Shown: piece by piece, positions 32,877 to 41,735 of the stretch
Position numbering within the stretch: position 1 is the first letter of the stretch
Layout: each line of letters starts with the position of its first letter
From: Clostridia bacterium
Lineage (GTDB): Bacteria; Bacillota; Clostridia; UMGS1840
DNA length: 64,000 nt
Assembly: GCA_017936745.1 (NCBI GenBank)
Contig: JAGBEY010000005.1
Span: 1-64,000 of the forward strand
Direction of reading: 5' to 3'
The notes under the pieces: model-generated
Told to the model about the DNA's origin: nothing
The model's database searches: none
The model's input: only the letters and a program-made list of their open reading frames with translations
Made by a program: the position numbers and the translations under genes

Positions 32877-33356
32877 TTGGCGAAAAAACAAACAGAACTT
32901 TTGAATATGTATCTCAAGTGGATGCTTGAGGAGTATAAGCCGTCTAATGTAACCGACAGCGAACTGCAGAGTCGGAATGATTTTTTTAATCATTTGCCGG
33001 AGAAATGGCAGAAGATTATTTATCAGACAGCAATCCGTACACATAAATATTTTCCGAAGCTTGCAGAATTAAATGCCATCTATGATAATCTGGTAAAAAA
33101 CAAAAATCTTCGGGAACACGGCTTTACTTTCACAACCAATACAGAAAAATGTGAGTTGTGCCAGGACAGCGGTTTTGTAGAATATTTTCGCTATGGAGAT
33201 AAGGTGTTATCAGAGAAAGAGTATTTTTCCAATGTAAAACAATACTTTGGGAAGTGTAAGAAACATATTTGTACTTGTAAGTGCAATGTGGGACAATCCA
33301 AAGAAAACAGCAATCATTTTTACAGGTATACGGATTTATTTCCGGATATATTATAA
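32877..33356 (+). CDS. Probable helicase-loader-like protein with Cys-rich zinc site
   Basis: 159 residues from a TTG start with GGGGGTG upstream. Residues of about 8-75 have the helical pattern (MYLKWMLEEYKP... WQKIIYQTAIRTHKYFPKLAEL) reminiscent of G39P/gp39-type helicase loader/inhibitor domains. A C-terminal part has CELC near 86 and CKKHICTCKC near 125, which would suit a zinc site. No P-loop is present, so it is not a DnaC-type ATPase. Position between dnaB and the DnaD-like gene supports a loading role (inference). Confidence 0.5.
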   Translation: MAKKQTELLNMYLKWMLEEYKPSNVTDSELQSRNDFFNHLPEKWQKIIYQTAIRTHKYFPKLAELNAIYDNLVKNKNLREHGFTFTTNTEKCELCQDSGFVEYFRYGDKVLSEKEYFSNVKQYFGKCKKHICTCKCNVGQSKENSNHFYRYTDLFPDIL

Positions 33357-33392
33357 AACTTATATTTAATAATTTATAAGAGGGGACTTATT

Positions 33393-34271
33393 ATGAGCAA
33401 TATTCAATGGTTCCCGATGTATGTTGACAATGATCCGGCTCTGGATGGGATTGAAAGAGAGTTCGGACAGATAGGGTTTGCAGTAGTCGTTCAGATGTTC
33501 CGGTATATTTATCACGGAAAAAAGGGTTATTACTGTGAATTAAATAATGAGGTTCTCTGCTCGTTCGTGGATAGGCTTCGCATGGACTCCCGTCGGTCTT
33601 TGGAGGGATGTGTAAGTGCGGGTTGGCGGAGAGTTTCTGAAATATTGAAATCAAGTGTAAAACGTGGTATTTTTCATCCGGGTCTTTTTGAAAAGTATGG
33701 TATATTAACCAGCTTGGACTTGCAGAAGAATTATCTTCGTGCGGTAAAAAGACGGCAATCGGCAGAGATTGATGGGCGTTTTATGCTTGTTTCACCTACT
33801 GAAATTCCGAAAAATGTCAAAATCATCGGGGAAATGTATGACAATTCTCAAAAAATGTATGACAACGAATGCACACATAATATAACAAATGATGTTGTTA
33901 TTGTTAATAGCGCCGACGTGGTCGGCGAAAAAGATATGGTGAAGGAAGAAAGGTCTATTGTCTCTTATTATTTGCAAGTTATCAATCCAAATATTTCAAA
34001 ATCTATTTGCGATATTCTGATAAGCTATCAGAGTGACGGGATGAGCTTCGATTGCCTGAAAGCAATATTGGATGATTGTCGCAATGAGAATCACCTGAAT
34101 TGGAGCTACATCCATGCTGTCATGAAGCGAAAGTTTGATGCAGGAGTTCGGTCGCTGATAGATTATCGAAAGGATTGCGAGGCGTATCAGGCAAGTAAGC
34201 AAGGGCAAAAAAAGAAGCAAAGCAAGAAGGAATATACTGTACCGGACAGCTTTACCCGTGTGGATGTGTAA
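33393..34271 (+). CDS. DUF4373/DnaD-like replication initiation protein
   Basis: 292 residues. The N-terminal winged-helix of the Lin1244/DUF4373 type (WFPMYVDNDPALDGIEREFGQIGFAVVVQMF) and a C-terminal DnaD-like helical region (VSYYLQVINPNISKSICDILISYQSDGM ... WSYIHAVMKRK) fit a phage initiator that recruits helicase. The linker contains MYDNSQKMYDN, encoded by two copies of a 21-bp repeat that also occurs downstream at 34552-34635. This is the usual arrangement where the initiator gene carries or adjoins the origin. AGAGGGG precedes the start. Confidence 0.78.
   Translation: MSNIQWFPMYVDNDPALDGIEREFGQIGFAVVVQMFRYIYHGKKGYYCELNNEVLCSFVDRLRMDSRRSLEGCVSAGWRRVSEILKSSVKRGIFHPGLFEKYGILTSLDLQKNYLRAVKRRQSAEIDGRFMLVSPTEIPKNVKIIGEMYDNSQKMYDNECTHNITNDVVIVNSADVVGEKDMVKEERSIVSYYLQVINPNISKSICDILISYQSDGMSFDCLKAILDDCRNENHLNWSYIHAVMKRKFDAGVRSLIDYRKDCEAYQASKQGQKKKQSKKEYTVPDSFTRVDV
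33834..33875. repeat. Two iteron copies inside the DnaD-like gene
   Basis: ATGTATGACAA begins at 33834 and again at 33855 (21-bp period), with AT-rich spacers. It has the same core and period as the array at 34552-34635. Confidence 0.75.
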
Positions 34272-34500
34272 AAATGCTGACTTTTCTTTGAAAGTGATGG
34301 AGAAAAAGCCGGAGAGGGTTCCGAGGGGTGAGTGAAGATTGTGGGAAGAGTGCGTAAACTGCGCAGTAGTTTTCCACGCTTTCCATAGTCTGAACGAGGG
34401 GACGAAAGGGAGAGGTGGCTTTTTCTTTAAGGGAAGGCTTGTCAGCCGACCGCTTTAGCTGTAGTGCCTCTCCCTTCCATTTAATTTAACGTCATATCCC
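34272..34500 (+). ncRNA. Structured non-coding stretch before the late genes
   Basis: No open frame of note. AAGGGAGAGG (34406-34415) pairs perfectly with CCTCTCCCTT (34467-34476), enclosing about 50 nt. Upstream, GTGGGAAG (near 34340) can pair with TTTTCCAC (near 34370) with wobbles, and CTGCGCAG lies in its loop. The GC content is visibly higher than in the flanking DNA. I cannot match it to a named RNA family. Confidence 0.4.
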
Positions 34501-34551
34501 AAAAATAAGATGTAGAAAATAATAGACGAAAATTGTGCAAAATAACGAACG

Positions 34552-34635
34552 CTGTTATACAATTTTTAAAAAATGTATGACAATTTTTGAAAAATGTATG
34601 ACAATTTAAAAAATATGTAATACAACGAAAAAAAG
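34552..34635. repeat. Four-copy 21-bp iteron array, candidate phage replication origin
   Basis: Units start at 34552, 34573, 34594 and 34615. The core is ATGTATGACAATTTTTGAAAA; the outer two copies are degenerate (CTGTTATACAA and ATGTAATACAA). The 21-bp period equals two helical turns, as in initiator-binding arrays, and the surrounding DNA is very A+T-rich. Confidence 0.7.
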
Positions 34636-34676
34636 CGATTTTTTCGGTTAAGTTCCGAGGGGTTGCTTTTTTTATT
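34628..34676 (+). terminator. Terminator before terS
   Basis: AAAAAGC and GCTTTTT form the base of an interrupted stem with an inner CGG/CCG, followed by a long T-run. It would separate early from late transcription. Confidence 0.55.
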
Positions 34677-34725
34677 TTTGTGTGATAGTGTGGATATAGC
34701 GAATGAACAGAAAGGAGGATTTTGT

Positions 34726-35433
34726 TTGAATGAAAATTTGGAAAATTTGCTGGATGACTTAAAAAATTCTGACCATCCTAATGTGAAAATTTTTGCCGGC
34801 GAAAACGGAAATATACCGGAGTCTGATTCTTCCGATGCAGAAGTTTCCGCCCGGAGCGAAGAAGATGCTGACCCGGATATTCTGGCACTTTCTGATAGAG
34901 AAAAGTTGTTTTGTGTGAATTATGTGCATAACGGCATGAATATTTATCAGGCAGCGGTGTCTGCAGGATATGCACCGTCTTATGCGAAATCCTCCAGTTA
35001 TAAACTACGGGAGAATGTGGGAATCCAAAAATATATTTCCCGGCTCTTCGAAAACATTGAACTGAAGATGATGAATGAGCTGACGGCATCCAAGCAGGAA
35101 CTTATGAAGTTCTGGACTGATGTGATGCGCGGCAAGCTTCAGAATCCACATGCTATTCCTGAAAAGGCAATGGATAAGATGGAACAGCTGTCATTTTTGG
35201 AAATGGACAAGGATGGCAATACCGGATTCTCTGTACCTGATGAATGTAAGATTCCGCTTTCTCAGAGGCTCAAGGCCAGTGAATATCTTGCCAAGCACTT
35301 CGATATGTTTGCTGATGTACTTCAGAAGAATGAGACCACGCAGAATGTGTTTGTATCCGATGATTTAAAAAATATGTCTGAGGATGATTTGAAACGGTTG
35401 GCTCAGAGGTTGGCAGGTGGTATGAATGGATAA
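34726..35433 (+). CDS. terS: Terminase small subunit
   Basis: 235 residues from TTG 34726, chosen because AGGAGG at 34713-34718 lies 7 bases upstream. A Terminase_2-type helix-turn-helix follows a variable acidic N-terminus: LSDREKLFCVNYVHNGMNIYQAAVSAGYAPSYAKSSS (residues 56 on, read here as separate segments). It recognises phage DNA for packaging and delivers it to TerL. It overlaps terL by 8 bp. Confidence 0.85.
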   Translation: MNENLENLLDDLKNSDHPNVKIFAGENGNIPESDSSDAEVSARSEEDADPDILALSDREKLFCVNYVHNGMNIYQAAVSAGYAPSYAKSSSYKLRENVGIQKYISRLFENIELKMMNELTASKQELMKFWTDVMRGKLQNPHAIPEKAMDKMEQLSFLEMDKDGNTGFSVPDECKIPLSQRLKASEYLAKHFDMFADVLQKNETTQNVFVSDDLKNMSEDDLKRLAQRLAGGMNG

Positions 35434-36865
35434 CAATTACGACTTGCAATCGGTTCTTTCTGAGCTTCTTCGCCGTGAGGAAGAAAAGAAAAAGAATCTT
35501 TTGGAGACCTATAATGCAGACCCGAACCGGTTACATCGTAAGCAGATTGAATTTCATAAATCTACCAAACGGAATCGTTGGAATTTCGGTGGGAACCGTA
35601 CCGGCAAGACGGTATCCGGTGCGGTGGAAGCTGTCTGGTATGCCAGAGGGAATCATCCCTACAAGAAAATCAAGGGGGCCACATCCGGTTGGGTGGTATC
35701 CTTAACCAATGAGGTGCAGCGTGACGTTGCACAAAAAGAGATTCTAAGGTGGCTAAATCCTGACTGGATTGTTGGTATAGGCGTGCGTAAAGGCAGAAGT
35801 GACGATTTGGTGAATGCAATTTTAGACTACATAGAAATCAGGAATGTGTTTGGATCCGTTTCCCGAATCGGTTTCAAGTCCTGCGACCAGGGGCGTGCAA
35901 AGTTTCAGGGGACCAGCTTAGACTGGATATGGTTTGATGAAGAACCTCCCAAAGAAATTTATGATGAATGTCTGATGCGTATTTTAGATACGGAAGGTGA
36001 CATCTGGGGGACAATGACTCCGCTGTTAGGATTGACCTGGGTGTATGATACCATTGTGCTAAATGAAATTGGAAACCCTGAAATTGAATACCGTTTTTTT
36101 CAGTGGGAAGATAATCCGTATCTATCAAAGGCAGAAATTGAGCTTATGATTCAGAGCTTGCCCGAAAAGGAACGAGAATCCAGACAGTATGGTAAATTTA
36201 TGAGCAGTACTTCGGCGCTGTTTGGGGATTACCGAAAAGAAACTCATGTGATTGCCCCCATAGAGCTTTCACCGGATTGGAAATACTACTTTGCTTGTGA
36301 CTATGGAATGGATATGGCAGCTGCCTTATGGTTTGCAGTGCTTCCGGGAAAAGAAGTGATTTGCTACCGTGAGCTGCACGTTCCGAATCTTCTTATCAGT
36401 GAATTTTCGGAAATGATTTTAGATATGGAAAGGTTTGACCCGCCCGGAACTCGGTATCGAAGATATTGCCCGCCGGATTTCAGAAAACGAAGTCATCAGA
36501 ATGGTGAAACCTGGATTGATACTTTTTTTAAAAACGGAATTAAATTTTCAGAAACCTCTAACCGAAGAGAGTACGGATGGAGCTGTGTACGGGAATTGCT
36601 TCGTGTGGTAGGCGGAAAACCGAGGCTGCTGATTTTTGATTGTTGCAAGGTTCTGATTCTTCACATGGAGAAAGCTCAGGCAGACCCCAAAAATCCCAAT
36701 GATATTAAAGATGATACTCCCAGTGATCATTTTATAACACATATTCTTGATACACTCAGATATTTTTGTGTGAGTTTATTCACGGCTCCGAGAGCGAAAA
36801 AGGAAAAGATGACAAAAATCCAGAGATATAAACGGAAGTTAGAAAAAAAATACGGATACAGGTAA
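35426..36865 (+). CDS. terL: Terminase large subunit
   Basis: 479 residues. The packaging ATPase has Walker A GGNRTGKT (near residue 56) and Walker B WIWFDEEPP (near 170). The C-terminal RNase H-like nuclease shows Asp residues in ACDYGMDMAAALW (near 293) and the closing HILDTLRYF (near 440). The order and motifs suit a headful or cos packaging podovirus terminase; the type of end cannot be decided from the sequence. Confidence 0.93.
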   Translation: MDNNYDLQSVLSELLRREEEKKKNLLETYNADPNRLHRKQIEFHKSTKRNRWNFGGNRTGKTVSGAVEAVWYARGNHPYKKIKGATSGWVVSLTNEVQRDVAQKEILRWLNPDWIVGIGVRKGRSDDLVNAILDYIEIRNVFGSVSRIGFKSCDQGRAKFQGTSLDWIWFDEEPPKEIYDECLMRILDTEGDIWGTMTPLLGLTWVYDTIVLNEIGNPEIEYRFFQWEDNPYLSKAEIELMIQSLPEKERESRQYGKFMSSTSALFGDYRKETHVIAPIELSPDWKYYFACDYGMDMAAALWFAVLPGKEVICYRELHVPNLLISEFSEMILDMERFDPPGTRYRRYCPPDFRKRSHQNGETWIDTFFKNGIKFSETSNRREYGWSCVRELLRVVGGKPRLLIFDCCKVLILHMEKAQADPKNPNDIKDDTPSDHFITHILDTLRYFCVSLFTAPRAKKEKMTKIQRYKRKLEKKYGYR

Positions 36866-36878
36866 GGAGGACTATGGT

Positions 36879-37130
36879 TTGCAGTATTTGATAGCGATTG
36901 CACAACTTATGTTTTGGATTGTTTTATTGATATTTACTGTTATGTTCTTTCTGAAGGTTGTCTCGTTTTTGGACGGACTTGCGAAGAAGTTTGACATCGA
37001 ATGTTGTCTGGATGGCATTGATTTAGAGCATCTGATACGAAAAACAAACCGCAAGAAGAAGGAACATTCAATATGTAGGAAAATTAAGGAACGCCGTGGG
37101 AAATTTGAAAGAATGGAAAGGAGGGAATAA
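36879..37130 (+). CDS. Small membrane protein between terL and portal
   Basis: 83 residues from TTG 36879 with AAGGAGG 8 bases upstream. One N-terminal hydrophobic helix (AQLMFWIVLLIFTVMFFLKVV) is followed by a Lys/Arg-rich tail. No family recognised. It ends 3 bp before the portal gene. Confidence 0.55.
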   Translation: MQYLIAIAQLMFWIVLLIFTVMFFLKVVSFLDGLAKKFDIECCLDGIDLEHLIRKTNRKKKEHSICRKIKERRGKFERMERRE

Positions 37131-37133
37131 AGA

Positions 37134-39080
37134 ATGGAATTGACAGAAAGAGAACAAAAAATGCAGGAAGAAGCATTGCGAGACCCTTATTCAGACCCTT
37201 CGTTTTATCGAGAGACTGTATCGTATGTAAAAGACGAATACGAACGCAGGAAACGGGAAAAAGCTTTTTTGGAAGCACAGTGGCAACTGAATTTTGATTT
37301 TTTGGAAGGGCGACAGTATGTAATGGCTGATTACAGAATGTCAGATACCGTGGAAGCAGATATGTTATACGATATGCAGGAGCGTTCCGTTTACAATGAG
37401 ATTGCACCTATCCACGAGACCCGTTGTGCGAAGCTCCGGCAACTGAATAAATTTATGTCGGTAATTTCATCTACCTCAGAGAATGATGATATCCGTAATG
37501 CGGAGATTTCCACTGAAATTATAAAAAATACATATAACGGATTAGAATTTGATGATAAACTGAACTATGCTACCAACTGGTCTGAAACCTGCGGAAGTGT
37601 ACTGTTTAAAAACGCCTGGAATGATAACAAAGGGGAATATTTGGGAAAGACGCCAGATGGAGCTCCAATATACAGCGGAGAAATTGTTTCTGATGTTATT
37701 TCTCCATATGAATTTTTCCCGGAGAGCTTATCCAAGCAGACTTTGGAAGAACAGTTTAGTGTGATTCATGCTAAGGTACTCAGTCGTGATGATGTTTTTT
37801 ACAAGTATGGAATTGAAATTTCCGGCAGCGATAATTCGGTGTATACAGTGAGTCATGTGTCCAATACCACAGGCGGATATGACTATTTAAGCGGTGAAGT
37901 TGTAACCTTAAACCGCGAAGATATGCAAGATTCTGCAGTGGTTTTAGAGTATTATGAACGACCGAACCGTTTTTATCCTGAGGGAAGATTGATTATCGTA
38001 TGCGAAGACAGGCTGATTGCTTACCAAAAGGAACTTCCGTACCAAAACGATGCAAACGGTCAAAGAAAATTTCCGTTTGTAAAGATTGATTGTATTTCCA
38101 GAGTAAATTCTTTTTTCGGATTATCCGTAATTGAACGATTGATTCCTATTCAGAGAGAGTACAATGCGGTTCATAATCGTATCAATGAATATCTGAAACG
38201 AACCACGATCGGAATTCCGCTGATTGAGGATGGTAGTCTGTCAGATGAGACGGAAGTGGAAGAAACCGGATTTACACCCGGTGTCCCGATTTATTATGAG
38301 AGAGGGGCAAATCCTCCGAAATTTATGGATACTCCCACATTACCTGCCACATTTATGAATAAGCTTCAGGAGCTGAAGCAGGATTTTATTGTTATTTCCG
38401 GAGTATCGGAAATTGCAAGAAATTCCAGTACCCCCGGAGCTGTGACCAGCGGGGTTGGAATTCAGCTGTTGCAACAGCAGGATGATACCCGAATTGCACT
38501 TTCCGGAAAAAATATTATTTCTGCCATCAAGCAATGCGGAAAACAATGGTTGTATTTATACCGGCAGTTTGCTACATCGGACAGAGTGGTCCGGTATACC
38601 GGAATGAGTTATTCCATCTGCAGACGGTGGAATCGGGATAATCTGACTTGTTTTGATATTTTAGTTGCTGATGACAGTAATATGTTTTCTAATACTGCAC
38701 TGACCAGAGACCTTGCAGCTCAGCTGTTTAGTCAAGGATTTTTCCGTGACAGATATGCACAGATTTCGTATTTGTCATTGATGCGTAACGGAGACATCAA
38801 CAAAGCTTGTCAGGAAGAATTTTTGGATATCAAAAATGCTGAAAAGGAAAATTATCTGTTTCAAGAAGATAATAAGCTTCCTGTTCTTCGGGAGGAAGAT
38901 GATCACGAGCTTCATCTGAAACAACATAATATTTTAAGAAAATCCGACTGGTATCGTGAGGTTCTTTGTGGAGGGGATGAACCATCCACCCTTGCCAAGG
39001 AATTTGATAAACATTGTGAAGCACATAAGAGCCGTTTGATAAAAGAAAGTGAGGAAAAAGCAAATGAAACACCCGTATAA
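37134..39080 (+). CDS. Portal protein, P22-like
   Basis: 648 residues, the size of podoviral P22-type portals (about 725) rather than the shorter siphovirus ones. Features include an N-terminal helical region, VISPYEFFPES, a central SFFGLSVIERLIPIQREYNAVHNRINEYLK stem-helix region (shown as separate motifs) and a late ARNSSTPGAVTSGVGIQLLQQQDD loop. It forms the DNA gateway at one capsid vertex. It overlaps the scaffold gene by 17 bp. Confidence 0.85.
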   Translation: MELTEREQKMQEEALRDPYSDPSFYRETVSYVKDEYERRKREKAFLEAQWQLNFDFLEGRQYVMADYRMSDTVEADMLYDMQERSVYNEIAPIHETRCAKLRQLNKFMSVISSTSENDDIRNAEISTEIIKNTYNGLEFDDKLNYATNWSETCGSVLFKNAWNDNKGEYLGKTPDGAPIYSGEIVSDVISPYEFFPESLSKQTLEEQFSVIHAKVLSRDDVFYKYGIEISGSDNSVYTVSHVSNTTGGYDYLSGEVVTLNREDMQDSAVVLEYYERPNRFYPEGRLIIVCEDRLIAYQKELPYQNDANGQRKFPFVKIDCISRVNSFFGLSVIERLIPIQREYNAVHNRINEYLKRTTIGIPLIEDGSLSDETEVEETGFTPGVPIYYERGANPPKFMDTPTLPATFMNKLQELKQDFIVISGVSEIARNSSTPGAVTSGVGIQLLQQQDDTRIALSGKNIISAIKQCGKQWLYLYRQFATSDRVVRYTGMSYSICRRWNRDNLTCFDILVADDSNMFSNTALTRDLAAQLFSQGFFRDRYAQISYLSLMRNGDINKACQEEFLDIKNAEKENYLFQEDNKLPVLREEDDHELHLKQHNILRKSDWYREVLCGGDEPSTLAKEFDKHCEAHKSRLIKESEEKANETPV

Positions 39081-40083
39081 AATTAATTTCCAATTATTTG
39101 CAGAAGAAAAGTGGACTGAGGAAGAACTCGAACTTTTTCAATCGTTAGGATTGGATGGGGACGGCAACCCCATTCCCGACAGTCATGCAGAGGATAAGCC
39201 TACGGCCCCTCTCAATATAAATAACGATGAAACGGTAACCCCGGATACTGTTCCGGATAATTTACCGCAAGCATCAGAGGGAGCAGATGCTCCTGTATCT
39301 CCGGTGATACCGGAAAATGATTCTGTGAATCCTCCTGAAGAAGAGCCTGCCTTACAACAGCAGACACCTCTTATTTTAGGAAAATTCAAGAATCAGGCAG
39401 AATTGGAACGTGCATACCTGGAATTGCAGAACCTTGTTGGCAGACAATCCAATGAACTTGGTGAAATCAGACGAATGTTATCTCATCCGCCGGATGCAGC
39501 TCCTGTATCCGATAACGGTGGTTTATTCGCAGATATCCCGAAAGAGAAACTGATGGAAAGTTTTTCTGCTGACCCCCATAAATTTTTGCAGGGGATGATT
39601 GAAATTGCCGGTGCCGAGGCGTTGGAGAAGGCGAAAGAATCAATCAGGACAGAGACTCAACGTGAGAGATACCTGGAAGAATTTTTTAGTGAGAATAGTG
39701 ACTTTTCAGAACTTCGTGAAGCATTTATTGAAATGTCTGAACAGGTGAAAGACCCGAAAATTGCATTGAATGCAGTGCGCGGAATGAAACTGGGAACACT
39801 TGAAAATTTATTTTCTGATACTTCATATCTGGAAAAACATATAGACTCTCCCGGTATGAAAGCGATCTTGTCTGATGTTTCTGTTGCAGATCGGCTTTCG
39901 GATAAGGTGAAGCAGAAGATTATTTCCGATTATCTTAAAAAGGTTCAGGAGAGCAAAAGCAAGGTTACTTTAATTTCCAATGATGCAGGCAATCTGCCCA
40001 AAACCCCTCCGAAAAAATATCAGAGTTTTAATGATATTACGGAGGATGCGGTTTCATTTTTAAAGGAACTGAGTAAACAGTAA
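39064..40083 (+). CDS. Head scaffold protein
   Basis: About 339 residues. It begins with the INFQLFAEE motif common at the start of phage scaffold/capsid-linked proteins. A Pro/Glu/Asp-rich disordered stretch follows (about 30-110), then a helical part that could form a coiled coil (LERAYLELQNLVGRQSNELGEIRRML) and a basic C-terminal helix. Position between portal and coat is the standard place. Start 39064 is preferred to the frame opening at 39049. Confidence 0.75.
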   Translation: MKHPYKINFQLFAEEKWTEEELELFQSLGLDGDGNPIPDSHAEDKPTAPLNINNDETVTPDTVPDNLPQASEGADAPVSPVIPENDSVNPPEEEPALQQQTPLILGKFKNQAELERAYLELQNLVGRQSNELGEIRRMLSHPPDAAPVSDNGGLFADIPKEKLMESFSADPHKFLQGMIEIAGAEALEKAKESIRTETQRERYLEEFFSENSDFSELREAFIEMSEQVKDPKIALNAVRGMKLGTLENLFSDTSYLEKHIDSPGMKAILSDVSVADRLSDKVKQKIISDYLKKVQESKSKVTLISNDAGNLPKTPPKKYQSFNDITEDAVSFLKELSKQ

Positions 40084-40107
40084 AGAAAAGAAAGTGAGGA
40101 TTATTCG

Positions 40108-41262
40108 ATGATTACAACAAAATCTATTGAACAGTTGTTAAAGTACAAGTATGCGGATTCCGTTGCCGACCAGGTTGGCAGCAAAGTATCGGAATTCTAT
40201 GAAAAAATCAAGGCACATCAAAAAGCCGCAGGTGGCAAGGAATTTATTCAGCCGATTAAGTTATCCTTAAACGGCGGTGTTGCATTTTCTAACGAAACGG
40301 ATCTTCCCGGAAGTGCAACTGCAGCTCTGGATAATTTCAGGGTTCTGACAAAAAATATTTTTGGGGTTTTGTCCATTACAGAAAAAACATTATTGGCTAA
40401 CAACACTCCTGAAAAAATTGTTAATATCCTGAATAACGAAATGGATGATCTGGTTCGTTCTGTAAGATATCACAAGGCAAGAGCAATGGAAGGTTCGGAA
40501 ATCGGTGTTCTGGCCACGGTTGCTACTGCAGTGACATCAGCAGCAAATTCCATTGTTGTGGATGATACCCGATTGCTGGAAGACGGTATGGTGATTTCTG
40601 TTTATACCGGAACTGCCAAAAATGTGGATGCAAGAATCAAATCCATTGACCATGCTCAGAAGAAACTGACTTTGGATACTGCCATCACTGTAGCAAAAGG
40701 TGATGTGATTACCAATGTGAATTCTTATGGTCAGGAATATACCGGTTTATCTGATATCTTTTCTTCTACCGGCAAAATCTACGGTATTGATAAAAAAGAT
40801 TATCCCAGATTGGTGGCTTATCAGAAATCCAATGTGGGGGCTATCAATGATATGCTGATTCTGGATGCAATCGGAGATTGTGAGAGAAGAAGCGGAACTA
40901 CGATTGACTTTATCAACTGTTCTTATGATGTCATTTCCAAATACGTGGACTATAAACAGAAAAATTCTGTTAATGTATCCACTATCGACATTGCCGGCGG
41001 TTACAAGTCGCTTTCCTTTAACGGTTTAATTCCTATGGTGAAATCCCGTTTTGCTGCTGCAGGTACTATGGATTTATTAGATACATCCGTATTCCAGATG
41101 TTACAGCTTGGTAAACCCGGGTTTGTAGAAGGCAAAGGAGGCATCCTTGCTGATGTTCCCGGTAAAGCTGCATATGTTGGTACATTTGCGGATTTCTCTG
41201 AATTATACTGCAGTGTTCCCGGTGGTCAGGGCAGACTGACTGGTATTACCGCAGCAGAATAA
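40108..41262 (+). CDS. Major capsid protein
   Basis: 384 residues, HK97-fold type by order and composition, closest in style to P22-like coats. A beta-rich insertion at about residues 125-205 (VVDDTRLLEDGMVISVY ... KKLTLDTAITVAKGD) suggests an added surface or I-domain-like module. A terminator follows within 20 bp, which would allow high coat expression relative to later genes. GAAAGTGAGG precedes the start. Confidence 0.85.
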   Translation: MITTKSIEQLLKYKYADSVADQVGSKVSEFYEKIKAHQKAAGGKEFIQPIKLSLNGGVAFSNETDLPGSATAALDNFRVLTKNIFGVLSITEKTLLANNTPEKIVNILNNEMDDLVRSVRYHKARAMEGSEIGVLATVATAVTSAANSIVVDDTRLLEDGMVISVYTGTAKNVDARIKSIDHAQKKLTLDTAITVAKGDVITNVNSYGQEYTGLSDIFSSTGKIYGIDKKDYPRLVAYQKSNVGAINDMLILDAIGDCERRSGTTIDFINCSYDVISKYVDYKQKNSVNVSTIDIAGGYKSLSFNGLIPMVKSRFAAAGTMDLLDTSVFQMLQLGKPGFVEGKGGILADVPGKAAYVGTFADFSELYCSVPGGQGRLTGITAAE

Positions 41263-41278
41263 GCGGGCTATTGACAAG

Positions 41279-41320
41279 AAAAAAGGCGTCTGTCACAGAT
41301 AGGTGAGGGACGCCTTTTTT
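41279..41320 (+). terminator. Terminator directly after the coat gene
   Basis: AAAAAAGGCGTC pairs with GACGCCTTTTTT over an 18-nt loop. It is expected to be partial, since the essential virion genes downstream run the same way and no strong promoter was seen between. Confidence 0.8.
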
Positions 41321-41336
41321 GGAAAAGAGGTTATCT

Positions 41337-41723
41337 ATGTTTTTAGGAAAAGCTTTTTTAAATGAAATGGAAACAAATGTATTTCGGATTCCTGAACGAA
41401 TTCGTGAAATTGACAGCCGATATCGTGTTGTGCGAAATGTGATGGATGATCGATTTGAGCTTCATCATATAGGGCAGTATGAGAAAACGGGTAACAGTTT
41501 TTGTCTTGTGATTCCCTACAGTGAGCTGGATGCCAGAGCGGTGGAGTTGGTGCATCGGACGGCCATCCGTAATCGCGATCTCCAAAGGGAGCTTCGGGAG
41601 ATGGAAGAAGCAAATGAAAAAATCAGATTAAAAAAAGAGGCAGATATAAAAGAGAAACTGACATGGGAGGCTCGCGAAATTTTAAAATTTTGCGACAACA
41701 GCTCTCATGATTGGATAGATTAG
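41337..41723 (+). CDS. Virion-region protein of unknown function
   Basis: 128 residues from ATG 41337, which has AAAGAGG upstream; the frame opening at 41319 lies in the terminator. The C-terminal half is a likely coiled coil (RDLQRELREMEEANEKIRLKKEADIK). Similar small proteins follow the coat gene in podovirus clusters, but I do not know this family. Confidence 0.55.
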   Translation: MFLGKAFLNEMETNVFRIPERIREIDSRYRVVRNVMDDRFELHHIGQYEKTGNSFCLVIPYSELDARAVELVHRTAIRNRDLQRELREMEEANEKIRLKKEADIKEKLTWEAREILKFCDNSSHDWID

Positions 41724-41735
41724 GAGGTGCATTTT

